Origin: Salinibacterium sp.
GTDB taxonomy: Bacteria; Actinomycetota; Actinomycetes; Actinomycetales; Microbacteriaceae
DNA: 64,000 nt
Direction: 5' to 3'
NCBI GenBank assembly: GCA_019638845.1
Contig: JAHBSZ010000001.1
Coordinates: forward strand, 496,001 to 560,000
The position numbers and the translations under genes are program-made. This document shows, piece by piece, positions 1 to 8,708 of the stretch. The stretch's first letter is position 1. Every line of letters begins with the position of its first letter. The notes below the pieces were generated by a model that saw nothing but the letters and a program-made list of their open reading frames with translations, had not been told where the DNA came from and searched no databases.

Positions 1-103
1 CTTGCGTCGGAGTGCCATTCGATAAGTCTAGGGAACGGCGACCTCGACAAGCGGACCGGGGACCGGGGGCTCACGCTGCCTGTCGGTCCCGTTCAGTAAG
101 GTC

Positions 104-1357
104 GTGCCCGTGGTGGAGAAGCTCTCAGCGGCACAAGCTCGACGCATCGCGCTGGCCGCCCAAGGCTTCGGCAAGCCCGTGGGCACTGTGGGCACCCGCC
201 AGCTCAACCTCGCTCTGCAGCGCCTTGCCGTGCTCCAGATCGACTCGGTCAACGTTTTCGAGCGCAGCCACTACCTTCCGCTATTCGCGCGGCTTGGGGC
301 GTATGACAAGGCACTGCTCGACAAGCTCACCCTCGCCCGCCGGGCGCCATACGTTGAGTACTGGGCGCATCAGGCGGCGTTCATCCCCGTCGAGTCGTGG
401 CCTCTCTGGCAGTGGCACCGTGAGAACGAACTCGCTGGCACCGGCAAGACCAAGCACTGGGATCGCACCGATACCCGGATGACCGACTTCCTGTTGACCG
501 AGTTGGCCGAGAAAGGTCCGCTACCCGCGTCAAAGATCGAATACGAGGCGAATAAACGCTCCGGCCCGTGGTGGGGCTGGTCGGAGGTGAAATCCGCCCT
601 CGAGACCATGTTCTTCGACGGGCGCGTCGTCGTCGCGGGCCGCAAGAACTTCGAGCGCTATTACGACCTGCCCGAGCGTCGGCTTCCCGGGCACCTACTC
701 GACGCCAGCATCCCCAAGGCAATTGCCGTGCGGGAGCTCGTGCGTCAGGCAAGTACCGCCCTGGGCATCGCGACCGTACGCGATCTCGCCGACTATTGGC
801 GGCTGTTTCAGGCTGACACCAAGACCGCCATCCTCGAGCTCGTCGAGTCTGGCGAACTCGTCCCCGTGCGGGTCGAAGGTTGGTCTTCCCCCGGCTACCT
901 GCACCGTGACGCGCGTATGCCACGACGTGTCGACGCGATGGCGCTGCTCTCGCCCTTCGATCCCGTGGTGTGGGAACGCGCGCGAACCGAGCGCATGTTC
1001 GGCTTCCACTACCGCATCGAGATTTACACACCGGGCCCGCAACGACAGTTCGGTTACTACACGCTTCCCGTGCTCCAAGACGAAGCACTTGTCGCCCGCG
1101 TCGATCTGAAGTCCGACCGCCAGAACCGCACGCTACGAGTGCAATCCGCATGGCGTGAGCCGGGTCAGGCACCGGATGTTGCGCGGATAGCCCAGCTCCT
1201 CCGCGAGACCGCAGCGTGGCAGGGCATGGAGTCGTTGGTCGTACAGGACTGGGGAGATCTCGCTCGCGAGGTCGCTGGAGAACTCGGCTCGACGCTGGTC
1301 GAACGAGATCGAAAACTCCCGCACGCCGACAGGGACGAACCCCTAGCTAGAACCTGA
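104..1357 (+). CDS. YcaQ-like winged-helix DNA-binding protein (HTH_42 / DUF1006 family)
   Basis: The product (about 417 aa) opens with the family signature LSAAQARRIALAAQGF and has the family's continuous winged-helix repeats, including residues LQIDSVNVFERSHYLPLFARLG read in two parts. Family members include E. coli YcaQ, a glycosylase that unhooks DNA interstrand crosslinks; activity of this copy is inferred only. Length matches the family. The start is uncertain: AAGG lies just before the GTG used here, and GTG codons 6 and 9 nt downstream have more normal ribosome-binding spacing. The gene stands alone, followed 21 nt later by a lipoprotein gene on the same strand. Confidence 0.85.
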   Translation: MPVVEKLSAAQARRIALAAQGFGKPVGTVGTRQLNLALQRLAVLQIDSVNVFERSHYLPLFARLGAYDKALLDKLTLARRAPYVEYWAHQAAFIPVESWPLWQWHRENELAGTGKTKHWDRTDTRMTDFLLTELAEKGPLPASKIEYEANKRSGPWWGWSEVKSALETMFFDGRVVVAGRKNFERYYDLPERRLPGHLLDASIPKAIAVRELVRQASTALGIATVRDLADYWRLFQADTKTAILELVESGELVPVRVEGWSSPGYLHRDARMPRRVDAMALLSPFDPVVWERARTERMFGFHYRIEIYTPGPQRQFGYYTLPVLQDEALVARVDLKSDRQNRTLRVQSAWREPGQAPDVARIAQLLRETAAWQGMESLVVQDWGDLAREVAGELGSTLVERDRKLPHADRDEPLART

Positions 1358-1366
1358 GGGCGACTC

Positions 1367-1372
1367 TAAGCT
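1367..1372 (+). promoter_or_regulatory. Putative -10 of a leaderless transcript (TAAGCT)
   Basis: TAAGCT ends 6 nt before the ATG of the lipoprotein gene and no Shine-Dalgarno-like purine run is present, the layout expected for a leaderless mRNA in Actinobacteria. No convincing -35 is visible. Confidence 0.35.
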
Positions 1373-1378
1373 GTCGGC

Positions 1379-2470
1379 ATGACGAGTCGAGCGCTGGTAC
1401 CAGGTGCGCTGCTGTGCGTGACGCTGCTCGCCGGATGCACCCCCACCAGTCCTGAGACAACGCCAACGAGCCACCCCACAAGCACGGCAACGACAAGCGC
1501 AACCGCAACGGCAACGCCGGTTGCCGAAGCCTCAGCACCCACACCGCGATTCGCCCTCACCTGTTCCGACCTCGGGCTCCCCGCCGCGGGCACCTTCACT
1601 TCCGCGGTGACACCCCGGGACCCCATCGCACTGTACGCAGGGGCGGTGGGATCGCTTCCGCGGCTAACGCCCATTCAGGCGATGGGTGGGCTTCTGTGCG
1701 AAGTCTCCAACGGGGTGCCGCATGCAACCGTTGTCGGAAGCGCTCCTGGCTATGCGGGCGTTCTTCTGTCGATCCTCCCGCGCGCAACGGACCAGTGGTC
1801 CCGGTACGCAGCGACCTATGGGATCGCCGGCACGCGCGGATTCTTCTGCAACGACTCAACCTGCACGGGCGACGAACTCGTGGGCGAGTACTGGCTTTCG
1901 GCAGCGGGCGACGGTGTCGCTGACAGCGTCGCCTTGGACAGCTATCTCGCCGCGATCGCCACGATGATCGCTGCGCTTCCCGCTTCGACTCCGGCCTGGA
2001 CTCCACCGGCCACCACTATTCCGCTCGGTTCAACATGCGCCGACATCGTCTCCAACGCCGCGGTGAGCGCTGCGGCAGGCGTCTCCGTCATGGCCCTCTC
2101 CGGCGGCGGCGGCTGGAGCGCATGGGCAGCGGCACGTGCCGAGCTCTCGGCCGCGTCCTGTTTCTGGGGTGTCGAAGGAACAGAACACGGCCCGGGCTCG
2201 CTCTCGTCCATCCCGGGCGGGGACTGGGCCGCACGTTCCTATCTCCTGATCGCTACCGTGCCTACCGCACCGGTATCGATCTCGCTGGTCGGTCTCGGAG
2301 CGGGCGATACCGCGTCGCTGAGGTGCTCATCGACCCAATGCTTCCTCGACCTTGTGGCAGGGGGAAACTGGATCCAAATCGCCATCGACGAGGGTCCGGA
2401 CACGCCAAGCGGAGCGGAGAATACCGCGCGCGCCATCGCGGAAGCGGTCCTCGCGCAGCTCTACAGCTGA
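1379..2470 (+). CDS. Secreted lipoprotein of unknown function
   Basis: A 363-residue protein with a short hydrophobic signal peptide and lipobox LLAGC (Cys near residue 20), followed by a Thr/Ser/Pro/Ala-rich low-complexity linker to about residue 52, typical of a lipid-anchored extracytoplasmic protein. The mature part has regularly spaced Cys residues (for example CSDLG, CEVS, CNDSTC, CADIV, CFWG, CSSTQC) that could form disulfides outside the cell. It may be two related halves: each starts with a C(S/A)D motif (near residues 61 and 219). No catalytic motif was recognised. It converges on htpX with a 13 nt gap. Confidence 0.75.
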   Translation: MTSRALVPGALLCVTLLAGCTPTSPETTPTSHPTSTATTSATATATPVAEASAPTPRFALTCSDLGLPAAGTFTSAVTPRDPIALYAGAVGSLPRLTPIQAMGGLLCEVSNGVPHATVVGSAPGYAGVLLSILPRATDQWSRYAATYGIAGTRGFFCNDSTCTGDELVGEYWLSAAGDGVADSVALDSYLAAIATMIAALPASTPAWTPPATTIPLGSTCADIVSNAAVSAAAGVSVMALSGGGGWSAWAAARAELSAASCFWGVEGTEHGPGSLSSIPGGDWAARSYLLIATVPTAPVSISLVGLGAGDTASLRCSSTQCFLDLVAGGNWIQIAIDEGPDTPSGAENTARAIAEAVLAQLYS

Positions 2471-2483
2471 GCGCGCGGCACCA

Positions 2484-3368
2484 CTAGAAGCTTCGACCGC
2501 TCGCGATCAGGCGCTTCACCCGGTCGGCAATCGGCGGGTGCGTGCTGAACAGCTTGTCCATGAGGCCGGGCTTAGTGGGGTCGGCGATCCACATGTGGGC
2601 CATCGTCGAGTTCTGCTTCCGCATTGGCCTGCCGTACTGACCCAGCTTCTCGAGGGCGCTGGCGAGGGCATCCGGATGCCGCGTGGTGAGCGCCCCCGTC
2701 GCGTCGGCCAAGTACTCCCGCTGGCGGGAGATCGCGGCCTGCACGACGGCAGCCACGAGTGGAGCGAGGAGCAGCGCCACGATCCCGAGGATCAGCATCA
2801 CCGGGTTTCCACCGCCGTTGTTGTTGTTGCCTCGGCCACCAAAGAAGGCGAACCGCAGGAAGATGTCGGAGATGAAACCGACGGCCACGACGAGCCCGAA
2901 CACAATCATCGAGACCCGGATGTCGTAGTTCTGCACGTGCCCGAGTTCGTGCGCCATCACACCCTCGAGTTCGGAGTCATCGAGCAGATCGAGGATGCCC
3001 GTGGTCGCCGCAACCGACGCGTGCTGCGGGTCACGTCCCGTCGCGAAAGCGTTGGGCGCCGGGTCGTTGATGATGTACACCTTCGGCATGGGCGTGCCCG
3101 TGGTTATCGCAAGATTCTCGACGATGCGGTAGAGCCTCGGGTTGTCGGCCTTCTGAATCTCGTGCGCTCCGCTGAGCGAGAGCGCCTGACTGCTCGCAGC
3201 GAAGTACTGGAACACCGCGTAGCCGGTCGCCACGATGAGCGTGATGACGACGATCGAGATGTCGTTGTAGATGTACGCCGCGAGTAGACCGAGCCCACCG
3301 ATGATGACGATGAACAGCAGGATAATGAAAACAGTGTTGCGCTTGTTCTTCGCGATATTGCGGTACAT
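2484..3368 (-). CDS. htpX: M48-family membrane zinc metalloprotease HtpX
   Basis: Membrane protease that degrades misfolded membrane proteins. Two N-terminal membrane segments (about residues 13-33 and 38-58) are followed by the zinc motif HELGH at residues 140-144; the third ligand is probably the Glu of the later REYLADA motif. Two further hydrophobic stretches follow, with a Gly/Asn-rich loop (GGRGNNNNGGGN) between them. The length (294 aa) is normal for HtpX. The gene lies 6 nt downstream of lemA on the same strand, a common pairing, and is probably cotranscribed with it. Confidence 0.93.
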   Translation of the reverse strand: MYRNIAKNKRNTVFIILLFIVIIGGLGLLAAYIYNDISIVVITLIVATGYAVFQYFAASSQALSLSGAHEIQKADNPRLYRIVENLAITTGTPMPKVYIINDPAPNAFATGRDPQHASVAATTGILDLLDDSELEGVMAHELGHVQNYDIRVSMIVFGLVVAVGFISDIFLRFAFFGGRGNNNNGGGNPVMLILGIVALLLAPLVAAVVQAAISRQREYLADATGALTTRHPDALASALEKLGQYGRPMRKQNSTMAHMWIADPTKPGLMDKLFSTHPPIADRVKRLIASGRSF

Positions 3369-3374
3369 GAAGGA

Positions 3375-3947
3375 CTAGAACTGCACCCTTGGCGGCTCCG
3401 CGATCGACGCCGAGTCCGTGACCTCGAAGAACTCGCGCTCGGTGAACCCGAGGTTGCGCACGAAGAGCGTGTTGGGGAACACCTTGATCTTGGTGTTGAG
3501 CTCGCGGACGCCACCGTTGTAGAAGCGGCGCGACGCCTGAATCTTGTCTTCGGTGTCGACGAGCTCGCCCTGAAGCTGGAGGAAGTTCTGGCTGGCCTGA
3601 AGCTGGGGGTACGCCTCGGCGACCGCGAAAATCGACTTGAGGGCTGCCTGCATGTGGTTCTCGGCTGCTGCAGCGTCGGCCGGGCCAGATACGGCGAGCG
3701 TCTCGGCGCGGGCCTTCGTCACATTCTCGAACACCTGGCTCTCGTGTGCCGCGTATCCCTTGACCGCCTCGATGAGGTTCGGAATCAGGTCAGCACGACG
3801 CTTGAGCTGAACAGTGATGTCGCTCCACGCCTCGTCGACGCGAACGTTGAGAGTGACCAACCCGTTGTAGGTCGACCACAGGTAGCCGCCGATGATGACG
3901 ACGAGCAGGACGATGACTCCGATGACGATGAGTGCTGTGAAATCCAT
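3375..3947 (-). CDS. lemA: LemA family protein
   Basis: A 190-aa protein with one N-terminal membrane segment (residues 5-25) followed by the characteristic LemA core: YNGLVTLNVRVDEAWSDI, then LKRRADLIPNLIEAVKGYA, and a C-terminal helical segment with FYNGGVRELN. LemA proteins are membrane-tethered helical-bundle proteins of poorly defined role, often encoded beside HtpX as here. A TATGCT hexamer sits 6 nt before the ATG with no clear Shine-Dalgarno, so the transcript may be leaderless. Confidence 0.92.
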   Translation of the reverse strand: MDFTALIVIGVIVLLVVIIGGYLWSTYNGLVTLNVRVDEAWSDITVQLKRRADLIPNLIEAVKGYAAHESQVFENVTKARAETLAVSGPADAAAAENHMQAALKSIFAVAEAYPQLQASQNFLQLQGELVDTEDKIQASRRFYNGGVRELNTKIKVFPNTLFVRNLGFTEREFFEVTDSASIAEPPRVQF

Positions 3948-4003
3948 ATCGTCAGCATATCCGAGCCTGCATCGAGACTCCTATGCCCGGCGAGCACTCA
4001 CAG

Positions 4004-5446
4004 CTAGCGCCGAGCCCGCAGCACTGTGCGAAGCCAGTGGTACGACGCTTTCGGCGTGCGGTCCTGAGTGTGGGGGTCGACCCGGATGAGTCCGAACTTC
4101 TCCGCGAAACCCGCGGCCCATTCCCAGTTGTCCATGAGCGTCCACACGTAGTAGCCCTGCACGTCGAGGCCGGGGACACCGGCGAAGGCCGCGGCGAGAT
4201 GCCCCGCGAGGTAGCTTGTGCGATCCGCATCGTCGACCGATCCGTCTGCCGACACCCGATCCCGGTAGCTCGCACCGCCCTCCGTGATGAAAACGGGTGG
4301 CAGCTTGCCCGCGTAGCGCTCCGAGTAGTCACGGAGGCTCTCGCTGAGAAACTCCGGGGCGACTGGCCAGCCAAACGCTGTCGCGGGAAACTCGGGCCAT
4401 GGCGCGAGGTGGAATGGCAAGTCGCGCATCCCTTCCGCGAATACGCCATCGGGCGTCGAGGCGCTGGTGGGCGGCCCCGCCGCGATGCGCGTCGGCATGT
4501 AGTAGTTGAGCCCATAGAAATCGAGTGGCTGGGCAATCGTGGCCAGATCGGCGGGGTCGACTTCGATGAGCTGCCGGAACTGCTTGCGCGCGAGCAACGG
4601 AAACTTCGGATACTTGCCGAGCAGTACCGGGTCGGCATAGATGCGATTGTGCACGAGATCGAAAACCTCGGCGTACTGGCGGGTGATGAAATTGTCCTTG
4701 GCAGGGACGACGGGCGAGTGCACGTTGGTGATTCCGATTCCACCCTTGACGCTCTGCGACCGTAGCGCCTGCACCGCGAGGCCGTGGCCGAGCAACTGGT
4801 GGTGAGCCGCGAGGAGCGCGTCGAACATGAGGGTGGCCCCCGGAGCGTGCACGCCGAGCGCATAGCCGTTGAGCGTGACCGTGGTGGGCTCGTTGATGGT
4901 CACCCATTTGTCGATCCGGTCGCCGAAGGACTCCCCGGCGAGAAGGGCGAAGTCCGCGAATCGGTAGGCGGTATCGCGGTTCATCCACCCGCCGCGGTGT
5001 TGCAGGGGTTCGGGCATGTCCCAGTGAAAGAGGGTTGCCATGGGGCTGATTCCGGCGGCGAGCAGTTCGTCAAGCAGCTTGTCGTAGAAGGCGATCCCCG
5101 CCGGGTTGGCGGGTCCCCGACCGCCCGGTTGGAGACGTGGCCAGCCGAGCGAGAATCGATAGGAATCCACGCCGAGCTCTTTCATGAGCGCGACATCTTC
5201 TTCGTAGCGGTGGTAGTGGTCGGCGGCTATCGATGCGTTCGACCCGTCGGAGATGCGTCCGGGCTGGGCCATGAACTCATCCCAGGTCGACGGTCCTCGG
5301 CCGTCATCGCGCACCGCGCCCTCGATCTGGAACGCCGCCGTCGAGACACCGACGGTGAATCCGGGCGGCATCGTCGCCGCGAACCCCTCGGGGTCGTGCA
5401 TCCATTCGGTAGTCGCTTGTTCGGTCGTCTCTCGCCTCGTTGTCAC
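4004..5446 (-). CDS. Glycoside hydrolase family 1 beta-glucosidase
   Basis: A 480-aa GH1 retaining beta-glycosidase expected to hydrolyse beta-linked glucosides or related cellobiose-type sugars in the cytoplasm (no signal peptide). The acid/base Glu is in WVTINEPT (residue 186) and the nucleophile Glu in FITEGGASY (residue 389); the latter is usually ITENG, so Asn is replaced by Gly here. Other GH1 blocks are present: GVSTAAFQIEGA near the start, YRFSLGWPRL, and YYVWTLMDNWEWAAGF near the end. The ATG overlaps the stop of the upstream oxidase gene by 4 nt (ATGA), so the two are translationally coupled in the TetR-led operon. Confidence 0.93.
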   Translation of the reverse strand: MTTRRETTEQATTEWMHDPEGFAATMPPGFTVGVSTAAFQIEGAVRDDGRGPSTWDEFMAQPGRISDGSNASIAADHYHRYEEDVALMKELGVDSYRFSLGWPRLQPGGRGPANPAGIAFYDKLLDELLAAGISPMATLFHWDMPEPLQHRGGWMNRDTAYRFADFALLAGESFGDRIDKWVTINEPTTVTLNGYALGVHAPGATLMFDALLAAHHQLLGHGLAVQALRSQSVKGGIGITNVHSPVVPAKDNFITRQYAEVFDLVHNRIYADPVLLGKYPKFPLLARKQFRQLIEVDPADLATIAQPLDFYGLNYYMPTRIAAGPPTSASTPDGVFAEGMRDLPFHLAPWPEFPATAFGWPVAPEFLSESLRDYSERYAGKLPPVFITEGGASYRDRVSADGSVDDADRTSYLAGHLAAAFAGVPGLDVQGYYVWTLMDNWEWAAGFAEKFGLIRVDPHTQDRTPKASYHWLRTVLRARR

Positions 5447-6753
5447 TGGCCCAACACCCGCTCGAGATAATCGTTCGCGAAGAGCCGTTCGGGGTCGAGC
5501 CGGTCACGAACCGCGAGGAAGTCGTCAAAATGCGGGTATGCGGGCCGCAGGTCGTCTGCCGTGCGGAAATGCATCTTGCCCCAGTGCGGACGGCCGCCGT
5601 GTTCGCGCGCGATCGCTTCCACAGCCTCGAAGTACTCGGTGGGATCTTCCCGGTAGTACCGGTGCACGGCGATGTAGCCCGTGGCTCGACCCTGCGCCGT
5701 CGAGAGCCAGTTGTCGTCGGCGGCCGCTATGCGCACCTCGACCGGGAAGGTGATGCGCCACCCGTTCGCGTCGATAGCGGCGCGAATTGCGCGCAGTGCC
5801 TCGGGGATGGCGGCGGCGGGCAGCGCGTACTCCATCTCGCGGAAGCGCACCCGGCGCGGCGAAGTGAACACGTCGTGCCAGCTATCGGTGATCTCCCGCT
5901 CGGCCGCGAGCCGGTTGGCAAGACGGTTGAGGGGCGGGGTCGTCGTTGGCGCGATAACCCCTAGGCCGCACACCACCGAATACAGGCCATTGGGCATGAA
6001 CTCGTCATCGATCCACGCGGCGACGGGGTGTTGCGGTTTACGAGGCGTGTCTGCGGGCAGGCGTGAATTGGTCTTGGTGAGCGCCTGTGTGGTGTGCGGG
6101 AACCAGTAGAACTCGAAGTGGTCAACGGATGCCGCGCGCTCATCCCACGCTTCGAGCACGGCTTCGAGCGGCTCGGGACGTTCCACCGCGTGCAGCACGA
6201 ATTCCGGCGCGCAGCGCAAGGTCACGTCAACGAGGACTCCCAGAGCGCCCAACCCCACCCGTGCAGCCGGCAGCAGCTCCGAGTTCTCCGTGCCGCTCAC
6301 ATGCAGGAGCGAGCCGTCCGCCGTGACCATCGTGAGGGCCTCGACCTGAGTGGCAATGCCACCGAAGCGCGCGCCGGTGCCATGGGTTCCGGTCGAGATC
6401 GCTCCCGCGATGGTCTGCCTGTCGATGTCGCCCATGTTCTCGAGGGCGAGCTGGTGCTCGCCAAGAAGAGCCGGAAGCTGGTAGAGATTGGTACCGGCGC
6501 CGAGCGTCACGCTCGTTCCGTCGACGGCGAGCACACCGTCGAGCGCGGCAACGTCGAGGTGCACGCCATCGGTTGCGGCGATGCTCGTGAAGCTGTGACC
6601 CGCGCCAATCGACTTGACCGGCATACCGCTTTCTCGCGCGAAAGTGACAGTGTCGATGACGTCCTCCACAGAGGATGCGCGGGACACCCAGTGGGGGTGA
6701 GACACCTGAGACCGGCCCCAGTTGCGCCAGCGGCGCCCGCGTTCGATGCTCAT
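5443..6753 (-). CDS. D-arabinono-1,4-lactone oxidase-type FAD-linked oxidoreductase
   Basis: About 436 aa. The N-terminal PCMH-type FAD domain has the motif GAGHSFTSIAATDGVHLDV, whose His is where VAO/ALO enzymes bind FAD covalently, and GDIDRQTIAGAISTGTHGTG. The C-terminal ALO domain includes MEYALP and ends HWGKMHF plus DRLDPERLFANDYL. The family oxidises aldono-1,4-lactones such as gulono- or arabinonolactone; the substrate here is unknown. The start is set at the ATG followed by SIERGRRW, preceded by AAGGTG; a longer in-frame extension would overlap the upstream deaminase gene by almost 300 nt and does not look like this family. Third gene of the TetR operon. Confidence 0.9.
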   Translation of the reverse strand: MSIERGRRWRNWGRSQVSHPHWVSRASSVEDVIDTVTFARESGMPVKSIGAGHSFTSIAATDGVHLDVAALDGVLAVDGTSVTLGAGTNLYQLPALLGEHQLALENMGDIDRQTIAGAISTGTHGTGARFGGIATQVEALTMVTADGSLLHVSGTENSELLPAARVGLGALGVLVDVTLRCAPEFVLHAVERPEPLEAVLEAWDERAASVDHFEFYWFPHTTQALTKTNSRLPADTPRKPQHPVAAWIDDEFMPNGLYSVVCGLGVIAPTTTPPLNRLANRLAAEREITDSWHDVFTSPRRVRFREMEYALPAAAIPEALRAIRAAIDANGWRITFPVEVRIAAADDNWLSTAQGRATGYIAVHRYYREDPTEYFEAVEAIAREHGGRPHWGKMHFRTADDLRPAYPHFDDFLAVRDRLDPERLFANDYLERVLGQ

Positions 6754-6766
6754 CGCTGCACCTTGC

Positions 6767-7993
6767 TCATAGGAAGGCTTTCCCTTCACCACGGTATGTC
6801 GGCATGGTCTCAACGATACGGTCGCCATCGACCATCGCGAGTTCATTGAGGTGCTCCCCCAACTCACCGGCTTTAGTGTGGCGGAGCCAGACACGATCCC
6901 CCACCGCCAATGCCGCGGCAGCCTTGCCGCGCATCGGGGACTGCACTTCGCCCGCGGCCTCCCGTGCGACGTACTCGAGGCCTTCGGGCCAGGCGGGCTG
7001 GGGCATCCGGTCGGCGGCTGGTGGGCCGGACGCGATCCAGCCACCGCCGAGAAGAGTCGCCATGTCGGGTCGGGGCTTGCGGACGACGCTCAGGGCGAAC
7101 GCGGCAGCGGGCGCTGGCTGGAAGTGGCTGTAGCCGTCGAAGAGGTGTGGTCCGAAAAGCCCACTGCCTGCCGCAATCTCGGTGACGGACGGATCGGACG
7201 AGGTGCGCTCCAACGAGCCGGTTCCGCCACCGTTGACGAACTCGAGGTCGGTGAGCTCGCGCAGGGCGGCGACGACCGCTCCGCGACGCTCGTGCAGTTC
7301 GCGGGTCGAATTGCGCTGCATGTAGTCGATGGCGCGGCCGTATAGGGGCCGCCCCAGCGGACGATTCACGACGCCAGCGATCTGCGCTTCGTACGCCATC
7401 ATCCCGACCAGACGAAAACCGGGTCGAGCGACGATCTGCTGTGCGACCGCGCGAGCGTCGTCGACGGTCCAGACCGGGGACCGGTACACCCCCAGATAGC
7501 CGAGCACTTTCGAGTGCCAGGACGCGTTGAGTTCGAGGGCCACCCGGATCGTCTCGCGTTTACCCGGCGGCACCACAGAGTCGATGAGGTCGAGCTGGGC
7601 GACGGAATCGATCATGAGCGTCACCCGCTGGGCAAGTGTCGCCGAGCCAGCCAACGTCGCGAGCGCGGACCGATGCACGGTGGGATACCCGACCACAACG
7701 TCGTCGACGGTCTCCGCCAGCCACAGTGCCTCCGGCAGTGTGTAGGCAAGGACTCCGCGATATCCGGGCAGGGCGAGCACGGCGTCGATAACTCCCCGCG
7801 CGCGCACCGATTTCGAGGCGACCCGAATCGTGGTGCCGTTGGCACGCCGCACCATGTCGTGAGCGTTGTGGGCGAGCGCGGGCACCGAGACGGCGCCGAA
7901 CGGGGTTTCCAGCTTCGCAGTGGCGGCCGTCATTGCTGCCCAGTACCGGGAGGGCTCCCGCCACGGTTCGGTGGTGGGTTTGTCGAGTTTCAT
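6767..7993 (-). CDS. PLP-dependent amino acid deaminase/aldolase (alanine-racemase-fold, DSD1/D-threonine aldolase-like)
   Basis: About 408 aa with an alanine-racemase-type N-terminal barrel: IRVASKSVR supplies the likely PLP-binding Lys, and GVLAYTLPEALWLAE, the EFVNGGGTGSL phosphate-binding loop and a C-terminal metal-site region (HTKAGELGEHLNEL) follow. Relatives act on D-serine or D-threonine-type amino acids; the true substrate is not readable from the sequence. The ATG overlaps the TetR stop (ATGA) and is preceded by AGGAG. A 13 nt gap leads to the oxidase gene, consistent with an operon. Confidence 0.82.
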   Translation of the reverse strand: MKLDKPTTEPWREPSRYWAAMTAATAKLETPFGAVSVPALAHNAHDMVRRANGTTIRVASKSVRARGVIDAVLALPGYRGVLAYTLPEALWLAETVDDVVVGYPTVHRSALATLAGSATLAQRVTLMIDSVAQLDLIDSVVPPGKRETIRVALELNASWHSKVLGYLGVYRSPVWTVDDARAVAQQIVARPGFRLVGMMAYEAQIAGVVNRPLGRPLYGRAIDYMQRNSTRELHERRGAVVAALRELTDLEFVNGGGTGSLERTSSDPSVTEIAAGSGLFGPHLFDGYSHFQPAPAAAFALSVVRKPRPDMATLLGGGWIASGPPAADRMPQPAWPEGLEYVAREAAGEVQSPMRGKAAAALAVGDRVWLRHTKAGELGEHLNELAMVDGDRIVETMPTYRGEGKAFL

Positions 7994-8601
7994 GTCACGC
8001 TCCTGATCGGGAGAACGGCGAGCGCGGCGAGGGAGTCTGCCGCGAAATCGAGCACTCGTTCGGCTGCCGCGGTATCGCGGTCGGCGAGCCAAGCGAGGGT
8101 GACGCCATGCGTGGTCATGACGACGAGTCGAGCGATGTCGGGGAGGGGAATCGCCCACTCGACGGGCACCGCGGCCGCGCTCTCCGTGAGCACGTCAACG
8201 ACACCGGATAGATACGCCGAATACTGCTCCGCGGCGAGGCTTTCAAGCCCGGGAGTTCGCAGCGCGTAGTGCATGAGTTCCTGCATCGCCTGCTCGTGTT
8301 CCGGGTCGGCGATCAGATAGTCGAGGTACGCCTGAAGTCCGTCACGCAGAGCTCTCCTGATATCGGTACCCAGCCGCAACGAACTGAACACTGACGTGAT
8401 CTCGGCATCCACCACGTAGGAGACAACCTCACGCATGAGCTCAGCATGCGACCGGAACGCGTAGTGAAAGCTGGCGAGGGACATCCCCGCCTCGGCGACG
8501 ATGGCGCGCGTAGTTGCCCCCGCGACACCCTGCGCGGCAATCACGCGAATCGCCGCCTGAACGAGCATCACCCGGCGTTCGGTGGGGCGAATACGCGTCA
8601 T
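7990..8601 (-). CDS. TetR family transcriptional regulator
   Basis: 203 aa with an N-terminal TetR helix-turn-helix (ATTRAIVAEAGMSLASFHYAFRS, quoted in family register, residues about 30-52) and an all-helical C-terminal ligand-binding region. It is the first gene of a four-gene minus-strand operon (regulator, PLP deaminase, aldonolactone oxidase, GH1 glucosidase) and is divergent from the Ig-like membrane protein. Likely an autorepressor; a 13 bp-spaced TGTCCCA repeat lies just upstream. The inducer is unknown. Confidence 0.9.
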   Translation of the reverse strand: MTRIRPTERRVMLVQAAIRVIAAQGVAGATTRAIVAEAGMSLASFHYAFRSHAELMREVVSYVVDAEITSVFSSLRLGTDIRRALRDGLQAYLDYLIADPEHEQAMQELMHYALRTPGLESLAAEQYSAYLSGVVDVLTESAAAVPVEWAIPLPDIARLVVMTTHGVTLAWLADRDTAAAERVLDFAADSLAALAVLPIRSVT

Positions 8602-8603
8602 AA

Positions 8604-8632
8604 TGGGTCAACTGTCCCAGACGTTTGTCCCA
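8604..8632. promoter_or_regulatory. Candidate TetR operator with spaced TGTCCCA repeats
   Basis: TGTCCCA occurs at 8613 and 8626, exactly 13 bp apart, and a TGGG/CCCA inverted pair (8604 and 8616) overlaps the first copy. The element starts 3 nt upstream of the tetR start codon, which suggests autoregulation. No footprint or consensus supports this beyond position and repetition. Confidence 0.35.
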
Positions 8633-8672
8633 AATACAAGCAGTGACTCTCCTGCGAATGCCTCACACACGT

Positions 8673-8701
8673 TTGACCTCTCGACAGAAAACGTCTGAAA
8701 T
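8673..8701 (+). promoter_or_regulatory. Putative promoter giving a leaderless GTG start
   Basis: TTGACC (8673-8678) and TGAAAT (8696-8701) are separated by 17 nt, and the GTG at 8709 follows the -10 by 7 nt. This fits a leaderless transcript and favours GTG 8709 over the upstream in-frame TTG 8625 or ATG 8658. Confidence 0.5.
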
Positions 8702-8708
8702 TGACTCG

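Noticed and set aside
1..103. Possible end of a gene at the left edge
   Set aside because: No long reading frame with family-like residues enters from the edge; only a short A/T-richer promoter-like stretch is visible.
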